The notes beneath the pieces were generated by a model. The model worked only from the letters and a program-made list of their open reading frames with translations. It was not told where the DNA came from and did no database searches. From Symsagittifera roscoffensis (taxonomy: Eukaryota > Xenacoelomorpha > Acoela > Convolutidae): 64,000 nucleotides of DNA. Made by a program: the position numbers and the translations under genes. Location of the stretch: contig NC_087069.1 of assembly GCF_963678635.1 (NCBI RefSeq), forward strand, positions 32,881,090 through 32,945,089, read 5' to 3'. Positions 19,860 to 27,619 of the stretch are shown here, one piece after another. Numbering within the stretch: position 1 is the stretch's first letter; each line of letters opens with the position of its first letter.

Positions 19860-20044
19860 TACGAACAATTTTCAGTAGAACCGATATTTTTCTATTGTTT
19901 GTAATTTTCATAACATTTTTATCATCCCTCATTTTGACAATATGTAAATGTATAAAGAAAGCAATCTTCACATTTGCCCTAGCAACAATCCTTCTAATTC
20001 TTTTTTTGGAAGAATATTATAATAAACATAAACCTTCCCACTAA
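19856..20044 (+). CDS. Second hydrophobic mini-protein, 62 aa
   Basis: It starts in the ATGA overlap with the previous ORF. It has two hydrophobic segments, about residues 11-30 (FLLFVIFITFLSSLILTI) and 36-52, separated by a short CKCIKK turn, which is a helical-hairpin layout. The Cys-rich turn could be palmitoylated or lie next to the membrane. It resembles a two-pass viroporin in layout only. No family is recognised. Confidence 0.45.
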   Translation: MIRTIFSRTDIFLLFVIFITFLSSLILTICKCIKKAIFTFALATILLILFLEEYYNKHKPSH

Positions 20045-20049
20045 AGTAA

Positions 20050-21186
20050 CAATTCAAAAATCCATCAAAAATTGCTACCCAACAGTCACAGAACCAGTCT
20101 TCACCGACATCATCCCAAGATAACCAAACACCACCTTCAACTACTCAAAATCCTCAAACATCTACACGAATTTCTTTTCAAGACAATCCATACACTTTTG
20201 AAGAACGACATGCTCGTTTATCAGAACCACTAGAACCAGTTCAACGACAAGCACCTTTAAGCGAACCAACATATAACCTATACCCAACACTACCACAAGA
20301 ACTAAATAGAATAAGAAATTCTAGTCAAAACCAAAATACAGTCGAAATAAATAGACAAATTATACATCCTCGACGAAACAGAAATCTTCAAACTCCACGA
20401 GTTCACTTTGATATACCTCAATCCCCATCACAAAACACTCCAGAAAACACCATTGATACATTACCAGAAACCCCTACGATTCTTTCACAACGTAGCACCT
20501 CAAGCCTACCATCAGATTACTTAGGTTCAACACCAACATCTGAACAAATACGTGAAAATCCCTTTAACCCCCCAAACCAGGCATCACGACTACCATATTG
20601 GACAACACATTCATTTACACAAGGTGAATTAAATTTAGTCAATAATCCAATAGATATTTCTACGGATACAACAACATCCTCATCACTACCAGAAACATTA
20701 TCACTACCATCAACACCATCAATAAGCCAGATTTCACCACCACCTTTTAACTTAAATTTTCCAAATAATCTCGACGCCAGATATCGAGAACAATCATCAA
20801 TAAATATTCCTTTAAGACTAGATTGGAATACATTTACAGCACCTCCACCACTATTTGGACAACATCAAGAAAGTAACCGCCTTCATAACTGGGCACTTAA
20901 TAGATTACAATATCGCCAAGATATTCACAACGATATCCGTGATCACAATATTCAAATACTCCAACAAAACAGTTTACAATTAAAGTTTGAAATCACAGTT
21001 AAGTTAAATAATATTACCCAACATCCCTACCCATTAAATCCACCTAACATAACAGCTCAATCACTACCACCACCGTTTATAACTACTGAAGTAATATACA
21101 AATACGACAGATATACCAAAAACACAATTGGCTACATTACATTTTATAATCCATACTCAGGATTATCATACACATGTATATTCTAA
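20050..21186 (+). CDS. ATG-less open frame, 378 codons
   Basis: The frame is open from after the TAA at 20047-20049 to the TAA at 21184-21186 and contains no in-frame ATG. The encoded protein is Pro/Ser/Thr/Gln-rich for about 240 residues and then more ordered (DWNTFTAPPPLFGQHQES..., ending GYITFYNPYSGLSYTCIF). The codon style matches gag and pol. Its last 13 bases overlap the start of the glycoprotein ORF at 21174. Expression would need a spliced leader exon, a non-AUG start or frameshifting. The Pro-rich N-terminus is similar in style to that of the 601-aa ORF. It is too short in Met to be found by ATG-based ORF callers. Confidence 0.6.
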   Translation, partial: QFKNPSKIATQQSQNQSSPTSSQDNQTPPSTTQNPQTSTRISFQDNPYTFEERHARLSEPLEPVQRQAPLSEPTYNLYPTLPQELNRIRNSSQNQNTVEINRQIIHPRRNRNLQTPRVHFDIPQSPSQNTPENTIDTLPETPTILSQRSTSSLPSDYLGSTPTSEQIRENPFNPPNQASRLPYWTTHSFTQGELNLVNNPIDISTDTTTSSSLPETLSLPSTPSISQISPPPFNLNFPNNLDARYREQSSINIPLRLDWNTFTAPPPLFGQHQESNRLHNWALNRLQYRQDIHNDIRDHNIQILQQNSLQLKFEITVKLNNITQHPYPLNPPNITAQSLPPPFITTEVIYKYDRYTKNTIGYITFYNPYSGLSYTCIF

Positions 21187-22865
21187 AATTATTAATTTTT
21201 CTCCAACTCCTTTTTCTAGTAATCTCAAATCAAAACATAAACCCTTCCCCTCGTACAGGACCACAAGATTTATTAGTAACACATTACGATTGTGAAGAAA
21301 ATGAACAAAAAACACTACATAAATATGCAATAAATCAAGTATCACAATGTGAAACAGAACCACAAGCTATAGAAACTACAGATGTAATCGCAACACTCTA
21401 TTCAAAAGCCCGAGCAACAACAGTTACAGGTTATAAATTCACAGCAACATTTTCTGAAAAGAAAGTACATTGTTCACAAGTCTCGAACGGAAACAAAAAC
21501 CGACTTGACCATGAATCATTCTATCAGAGTAATATAGAACGTCTTTTACATCTCAATCCCGACGATTGTAAAAATGAATTACTTAGACTAAACATCACAC
21601 AAAATAAAAACTCCCAAAGAAAGTTAGTTAATTTTCAAGTTTTTCCAGACTCTGTACATCAATCACAACTTGAAAGACACCAAGGACATATAAAACTAGA
21701 CGAAAAATACCCGTATAACGGCGCACACGGACGATTAACCTATGACCTACACGATAAACATTGGATACCACACATTGGTATAAATGACCCATCAAACTGC
21801 AAAGCAGACACAAAAAATAAAGGATACCAAGAAATAATGTTTTTCGATTGGAAAATACAACTCGAAAAAATACAACTAACACGAGATTTATCAGATAATA
21901 CAATGATCTATCAAGGAATCCGATTACCTTGTAAAAATGATCAAGGTTATTGCGACCCTACAACGAGAACACAAGCAACAATTGTTTGGTTCCCCGAAGA
22001 TACATGTACAACATTTCAAGTAGCAAAAATACACGCTCGTATGATAAAATTTCACGAAAAATACTTTATACAATCAATTCCATATGAACAAGTCCATCCA
22101 TCACGAAAACTAAGTTCTAATTTTAGAAACATAGACAATATAGAAAATAAATTGACACGTTTTCAAATATATCAAGAAACAGAACTTGCATGTAAATACA
22201 GGAATCCACTTCACAGAACACAATACTCTGAAATATTAGTTGAATACGAAAAAGGATTCGACATGACCACTGGAAAAGTAAAAATCGACCCATATGCCAC
22301 AGGTCATCCTCTAAACGAAGGAACATCCTATATACCAGTTAATTTTGAAAAAAGCAACGGACAACCTGGTGGACATCTAAAACCCCATGACACCAGAAGC
22401 ACACGCTTACAAGAATTATCACTAATGAATACTACATATTTCGGTAATATCCACTATGATATTCATTTAGATATGAAACTAGATTATACAATTAGCCGAA
22501 TTTTTCAAGAAATGTCATTCTCCGAATTAGAAACACTACACCAACTATGCGAATTAGAACGAACACAAATATTACAATCACTTGCACTAGCAGTATTAAA
22601 AATACCCTATGCAGGATACTTATTATCTGGAAATAGATCAAATTTTTTAGACTATGAAGGAAACATCTTATGGTTTTATACTTGTACTAAAAAAGTATCA
22701 CCACTATACGTTTTTGAAGATAAACGATGTTATAAAAGAATCCCTATCTTTTATAAGAATAAAGTACATTTCGTGGATACACTTTCACGAAGAACCTATT
22801 TCTGGGATACCGCAGTCCCATGTGGATCAGAAAACAGCCACAATGTAGAAACAACTAAACCCTGA
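21174..22865 (+). CDS. env: Env-like glycoprotein ectodomain, 563 aa
   Basis: Residues 1-18 (MYILKLLIFLQLLFLVIS) form a good signal peptide. The ectodomain is Cys-rich, with an early YDC, a QVSQC and several later pairs, and has sequons such as NIT, NTT and NRS. A conserved-looking block near the end (about residues 520-550) reads KRIPIFYKNKVHFVD followed by an Arg-Arg-Thr stretch and a final Cys. From memory of the pattern this resembles glycoproteins of arthropod retroelements and of some chuvirus-like negative-strand RNA viruses; this is unverified. No membrane anchor lies in this frame. The frame ends at TGA 22863-22865, while the neighbouring frame is already open and carries the anchor. 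Confidence 0.7.
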   Translation: MYILKLLIFLQLLFLVISNQNINPSPRTGPQDLLVTHYDCEENEQKTLHKYAINQVSQCETEPQAIETTDVIATLYSKARATTVTGYKFTATFSEKKVHCSQVSNGNKNRLDHESFYQSNIERLLHLNPDDCKNELLRLNITQNKNSQRKLVNFQVFPDSVHQSQLERHQGHIKLDEKYPYNGAHGRLTYDLHDKHWIPHIGINDPSNCKADTKNKGYQEIMFFDWKIQLEKIQLTRDLSDNTMIYQGIRLPCKNDQGYCDPTTRTQATIVWFPEDTCTTFQVAKIHARMIKFHEKYFIQSIPYEQVHPSRKLSSNFRNIDNIENKLTRFQIYQETELACKYRNPLHRTQYSEILVEYEKGFDMTTGKVKIDPYATGHPLNEGTSYIPVNFEKSNGQPGGHLKPHDTRSTRLQELSLMNTTYFGNIHYDIHLDMKLDYTISRIFQEMSFSELETLHQLCELERTQILQSLALAVLKIPYAGYLLSGNRSNFLDYEGNILWFYTCTKKVSPLYVFEDKRCYKRIPIFYKNKVHFVDTLSRRTYFWDTAVPCGSENSHNVETTKP

Positions 22866-22905
22866 TGAAAATAAATATTATCTTCTCACTCCATATCCCA
22901 CATTA

Positions 22906-23793
22906 ATGCAATCACTCAAAAAATTTTCACCAGAAAGCATTCGCGCTATTGCTCGAAACCCAAATATAGACTTACAATCAATAGGAATCTATTCAAAATC
23001 AGATATTCAACATCACATTAGAACACAACAATTCCAAGAATTATTAACACAAATGGACACTATACAAAGACAATCAATAGACCAAAATTTACGCAAACTT
23101 GCAGAAACCGCAGGATTTGCCGATATCTACACGCAAGACTATAGCGGATATTTTAAAGACATTAAAGATTATATATATCTAAACGGTGAAAAATACCGTC
23201 CCCAAGATATATCACCAATTAACATTTTTAGCTTTGTTACACTCAAAAATGAGATCCTCGATTTTCTAGGATGGCCCTACTACATCTTAGAAAAATTGAC
23301 TATTTTATACGCAATGTTTAACTTTATTGGATTTCTTTTCTCACTTTTAAAAGGAATCTACAACACATGTGCTATACACACACAAGTAAACAGACAAGCA
23401 AGCGTAGCACGCATACTCTTTGCAGGATTTTTTGGAATCTTTTCTACATCTATAAACAAAATTCTTTTAGACGCACAAATAAAAGAATATAACACAAAAA
23501 TTGCAACACGACAAAATACATACGACGAAGAACATAACAATGTAGACATAACGCCAACGGCACCACAATTACCACCCCTACCAAATAACCATCCACTATC
23601 CCTAGTCCCACGAAATTTTCGAAATTTAGCCATCACACATAATCCAAATTTTCGACTCACCACATCACAAAGTCCCATCCAACATATAATGACACACCAG
23701 TCACAAGATGATAATACTTATGAACAAATTATTGAACAACCCCATACCACCGCTTTTCAGTCTCAAAATAATCATTTTTTTAGCCCACGATGA
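22906..23793 (+). CDS. env: Env-like membrane-anchor part, 295 aa, in the next frame
   Basis: The frame is open upstream of the ATG at least to 22858, so it overlaps the end of the 563-aa ORF in the +1 frame. The N-terminal ~100 residues are helical, with a QIDQ-type amphipathic pattern. Residues ~127-150 (ILEKLTILYAMFNFIGFLF) form a membrane helix, and a second hydrophobic patch is at 169-184. A polar tail rich in Pro, Asn and His follows. This is what the membrane-proximal half of a fusion glycoprotein would look like. The shift could be a mutation or a programmed frameshift. The stop overlaps the next ATG as ATGA. Confidence 0.6.
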   Translation: MQSLKKFSPESIRAIARNPNIDLQSIGIYSKSDIQHHIRTQQFQELLTQMDTIQRQSIDQNLRKLAETAGFADIYTQDYSGYFKDIKDYIYLNGEKYRPQDISPINIFSFVTLKNEILDFLGWPYYILEKLTILYAMFNFIGFLFSLLKGIYNTCAIHTQVNRQASVARILFAGFFGIFSTSINKILLDAQIKEYNTKIATRQNTYDEEHNNVDITPTAPQLPPLPNNHPLSLVPRNFRNLAITHNPNFRLTTSQSPIQHIMTHQSQDDNTYEQIIEQPHTTAFQSQNNHFFSPR

Positions 23794-25595
23794 GCCGCCA
23801 ACTTGGATCACTACACCGATCAAATTCCCACCCAACCAATCTTACCTCTCCAATCCCAATAATACCACTTTTTGCTTTTCCGCCACCCGATTTTCCATCT
23901 AGTAATGTAACATCAGGCATGAATTCCGACACTAATTCACACATCTCAGTTTTATATTCCATCTCACAACTCAATAACCCAAATATTGAAACCCCCGATG
24001 AATTTGCCGACTCAGAACCATCCCCATCCAATAATTTTCATAACTCTTCTAATTTTTCTCAACCCCCTTTTCAACCCATATTATCCAATAACCCTGACCC
24101 AATCACCCCCACACCCTCTTATGCTTCCCAAGTTACCCCAACCTACTCCTCATACCATTCTGACCAATCATCTCATTCTCCAGACACCCCCCGAATCTCC
24201 CCAGAGCTAGATAATTTTATTACCCTTCAACAACAACCCTACCACCTTAATACCCCAACCATAAACCAAATCTCCTCCACAATAAATTCATCCAACCCCC
24301 CTACCCCTACACCCTCTTCAAATTATACTGAATCATTAGCACCATCATCCACATCAACTGAATCTTCACTCAACACTAATAGAGCTTACCGCACTTTTAA
24401 AAGAAAGTTCCCCAACCATCCTTTCCCAGCAAAACCAGGAACAGCCCGTGAATACATCAACCACCCCAAGCATACTAACACAAAAGAATTTTTAGCCATC
24501 ACCTTACCCTCATTCCCACAATACACCTTAAACACCCCCCACGACACTAACGAAACACGCAACTTTGTAGATGAATACGTTTTAATGCCCACTCTCTCTT
24601 GGACCTCATATTATCATTTCACTAACCCTCTTTGCTTACCTTTATCTAACACTCACATCGATATAGAGCGAAATACGGACATGCTATATCGACTCACTAC
24701 ACCACTAACCGCTAGACAATTTACTTACGTTGGATATAAAAATTCACTAAAAACACACACTGCACCTAGAGCTAACGAATATACACTCGAATACTATGAT
24801 CACAACATCATCAGAGCTAACCAAGATCAATTCTTAGACGACGATCGCTTCGCTAATCCACAAATTACCGAGAAATTTTTCATCAAGACACCATATATAT
24901 TTACACTAAACATCTTCGACCGAAAGTTTGATCACATTATTTCAGAAGCACTAACAGACACACAAGCATACGAAAGTTTTAAAGAACGCTTCCAAATATT
25001 TTCACTAACCTTTCATTTCCTTGCACCACACGAAAGAGATCTTCACTGCTCACACGATATTATGTTGCGCACTAAACAAACCCACACATATAGTTATTAT
25101 CGCTTCATCCAAAATCACTTTGACCTACACACACCCTCTAGACAACCACACCATCGTTTTCAATTCCTTAATTCCAAATACACTTCACCATTTTTCCTAA
25201 ATTTCACATATTGCATTAAAGATACTAACCTTCATGGTATTCTTCGCAACTATGACCCCATAACCCAAATGTACATCTTCTGTCCCATCACCAAGACCTT
25301 CAACGCCGAAGAATCCCGACCCTTCCTTATCCCGCACGAGTTTGTACAACCTATAGAAATCCCAATTTTAGAATTCATACACAACACTAAATTCAATCAC
25401 AAATTATATAATCTAATCCAAAACACACCTTATGAGTTTGCAGTTGGCACTGAAGAACTAACCACTATCAAGGCACTCCAATTGCTTTGGCCACTGCTTC
25501 AGACTAAAAATATCATCCGCATCTTAGCTAAACTACTAACAACTTCAGAACTAATTCACGACATCTTCCCCCACGGTTTTTTCCCCGACGACTAA
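23790..25595 (+). CDS. 601-aa accessory ORF, unknown function
   Basis: It starts at the ATG inside the ATGA overlap with the env-like ORF. Residues 1-200 are Pro/Ser/Thr/Asn-rich and disordered. Residues ~203-600 look folded, with many aromatic residues and strand-like segments (LPSFPQYTLNT, FIKTPYIFTLNIFDRKFDHI, FQIFSLTFHFLAPHERDL, FLNFTYCIKD). There is no signal peptide or membrane helix and no catalytic motif I can name. Its size and 3' position exceed those of usual retroviral accessory genes. The first third is more C-rich than the rest of the element. It ends at TAA 25593-25595, three bases before a perfect splice donor. Confidence 0.75.
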   Translation: MSRQLGSLHRSNSHPTNLTSPIPIIPLFAFPPPDFPSSNVTSGMNSDTNSHISVLYSISQLNNPNIETPDEFADSEPSPSNNFHNSSNFSQPPFQPILSNNPDPITPTPSYASQVTPTYSSYHSDQSSHSPDTPRISPELDNFITLQQQPYHLNTPTINQISSTINSSNPPTPTPSSNYTESLAPSSTSTESSLNTNRAYRTFKRKFPNHPFPAKPGTAREYINHPKHTNTKEFLAITLPSFPQYTLNTPHDTNETRNFVDEYVLMPTLSWTSYYHFTNPLCLPLSNTHIDIERNTDMLYRLTTPLTARQFTYVGYKNSLKTHTAPRANEYTLEYYDHNIIRANQDQFLDDDRFANPQITEKFFIKTPYIFTLNIFDRKFDHIISEALTDTQAYESFKERFQIFSLTFHFLAPHERDLHCSHDIMLRTKQTHTYSYYRFIQNHFDLHTPSRQPHHRFQFLNSKYTSPFFLNFTYCIKDTNLHGILRNYDPITQMYIFCPITKTFNAEESRPFLIPHEFVQPIEIPILEFIHNTKFNHKLYNLIQNTPYEFAVGTEELTTIKALQLLWPLLQTKNIIRILAKLLTTSELIHDIFPHGFFPDD

Positions 25596-25598
25596 CAG

Positions 25599-25676
25599 GT
25601 AAGTATGAATTAAATGAATATTACTAACTAATTAAAATATTAAAAACTCACCATACTTTATTCATGTTTTCTTTAG
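25599..25676 (+). other. Canonical 78-bp intron just after the 601-aa stop codon
   Basis: The donor reads CAG|GTAAGTATG, the acceptor is TTTTCTTTAG at 25667-25676, and a TACTAAC branch-point-like word sits at 25622-25628. All three elements are near consensus, although no splicing evidence is available. An intron lying wholly in the 3' UTR would normally be lost on retrotransposition, so its retention suggests regulated or inefficient splicing, or that the acceptor is used by longer introns. Confidence 0.6.
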
Positions 25677-27209
25677 ATTTTTAGCCTTCATCCGACGATC
25701 ACCTACAAAAACCACAAAAGACAAATAAAAATCGCAAATTTCATCAAACAGATTTCAAAAATTCTATTAATCTCTTACACTTATAAATTTATAAATTTAA
25801 TACCAATGCAGTAAATTCATTTCTAAAATTTTTCCCACAAGCAGTAAATCTAATTATGATGAAAATTTGTAACTTAAAATTCCCCCATAACTAGCAGTAA
25901 ATTTCCAAATTCTATGCAGTAAATTAATAAAATGCAAATGCAGTACTAACCTTTTGATATTTTCATTCATTCGCACAGATATTCTATCCACACTCGCACA
26001 GCTCGCCCACGAAGAATTGTTTAAAATAATGAATTTCAATTTCAAGTTTTCACACTCAACAACTCTAACATATAATAACATGTTTCAAACTTTCCTTTAA
26101 CCCGGTTGGAAAGGAATCATATACTAAACAAAACTAACCAACGCAGCTTACTAAATACCACAAATCATAGAATAACAGCATGACTAAGAAAAGGAAACCA
26201 ACGGTACCCAAACCGGATTAACCCAGTTTAAAACTGGATAATTTATTCTTTTGAAGACTATTATAAAGTCTAAGAAAGAAATAATAAAACACAAAAAAGT
26301 CGAAAGACAAACCCATACCACGAACAATTTACTTTTTGGAAAAAGGACATAACCAACAAGACATAAGAAAAACCACAACAAACCCAACATAAAACGTTGT
26401 CACATAACAGGACCCCTCACAAAAACCGCATGAAATCATACTCCCATTCCTGGCCTAACCCACCAGAGAAGGACGTCCTGAGCATGCTCTATAGCCGGCC
26501 TAACCCACCGCGCTACATCCACGCTTTGTGACCACACCTCTATTTTTAATAAGAGCTACTCAAGTGTGAGTAACTCTTCAAAATAACCGAACTAAAACAA
26601 AAAGCTTTTGTGAAAACAACTAACTAAAATCATAATTAAAAAATATTAAACTAATAAATGTTTTATAAAATGTAAATTACATTATGCAATACATAGATCA
26701 GAATACAACACCAAGGACGAACATCTAAAGACAAAACGACCCCACTACGCTCGAGAGAGAATGACCAACCACAATCGATATGCCACTCACAATCACAACT
26801 CAAAGGATTTAGAGTACGACTTGACTTCGCAGAAAAGGACTTCATTGAACTAGACCAATGACCACCTCGATGTTCAAGTATACGTACAGATCCGAGTAAC
26901 CAGGCATCCCCTCCACGCACAATCTCCACGCCATTCCCAAACTAGATCAGACACAAAAGAAGTTCTCCACGCAGAACAGAAAAACCTGACATAGCCAACC
27001 ATTCTGAAATCAGATTTGAGTTTGTTGCGAAGACTTAGTCGTTGTCACTAGAAGACACAACGTCTTATGTCTCTAACTCCAGCTTCCTGGAACTTCTTTA
27101 ACAAAAAGGAAACAGAAGAAATAAGATGTTCGCCAAACACCAACTTCCATCATCCATCCTTCGAATTGCAGAAGAACTATTCTAAAAAACTCTGTAAAAC
27201 CCGGATGGG
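25677..27209 (+). other. 3' untranslated region of the LTR element
   Basis: This is 1.5 kb with no supported ORF. It carries four copies of GCAGTAAAT between 25808 and 25924, a repeated GGCCTAACCCACC (26452-26464 and 26497-26509), and AC-rich sequence. Just before the 3' LTR is CCGGATGGG, a weak purine patch; a classic long polypurine tract is not evident. Confidence 0.55.
25808..25924 (+). repeat. Four copies of GCAGTAAAT
   Basis: Exact copies at 25808-25816, 25841-25849, 25894-25902 and 25916-25924, with a fifth partial copy (GCAGTAC) at about 25940. The spacing is irregular (33, 53 and 22 bases), so this is a dispersed motif rather than a tandem satellite. A protein-binding or RNA-transport site is possible. 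Confidence 0.6.
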
Positions 27210-27619
27210 TGGAACCTGATCTAAACTACATTTTATGATTGGATAATTTAGATATTTTACCAATGTAAAGTATTTAATATTAACCAATCATGATCCATCT
27301 AACTAACAACCCACTTATTTGTAAGTGCTGAAGTTACTTGTAATTTCAGCACCAGAGAGATTTGAATTTAACTTAGAAATTAGTTGGACTCTCCCGAGCA
27401 CTTCAGCAGCCGCAATAAACCAGTATACCCTAGATCTATTGAGCCTAGCAGAGACTAGTTAAACAACCTGAGACTAGATAGTATAAGAGTAAGATTAGGA
27501 TCGGTATTAGACTAAGAAGTTGCACGAATCTATCCGGCCGAAAATAAGATAGCGTGACGAGCAGACGGTGTACCCTATCCGAAATTACTCTATGAGTTAA
27601 CCAACTCGGTCCTTACTCA
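27210..27619 (+). repeat. 3' LTR (410 bp)
   Basis: It is identical to 8700-9109 except for T instead of A at 27614. It is followed by the second GAGC target copy at 27620-27623. Confidence 0.95.

Larger units (their letters stand above)
8700..27619 (+). mobile_element. 18.9-kb Ty3/Gypsy-type endogenous retrovirus-like element with extra genes
   Basis: The ends are defined by 410-bp direct repeats starting TG and ending CA, a primer-binding site, a GAGC target duplication, and a precise empty site in the sister copy. The order is leader, 155-aa ORF, gag-protease, pol (RT, RNase H, integrase with D,D35E), two membrane mini-ORFs, an ATG-less ORF, an env-like glycoprotein in two frames, a 601-aa ORF, a 3' UTR with an intron, and the 3' LTR. 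The plus strand is A-rich and G-poor, unlike the flanks. The length is at least twice that of an ordinary animal Gypsy element. The two LTRs differ at one visible base (9104 against 27614), so the insertion is recent. Confidence 0.95.

Noticed and set aside
21166-22326. Long minus-strand ORFs opposite env, gag and pol of the LTR element
   Set aside because: The G-poor, A-rich plus strand gives few stops on the other strand. The proteins are Leu/Val/Phe-rich shadows without start context.
26452-26509. Repeated GGCCTAACCCACC as a terminal or telomere-type repeat
   Set aside because: Only two copies 45 bases apart; no array.
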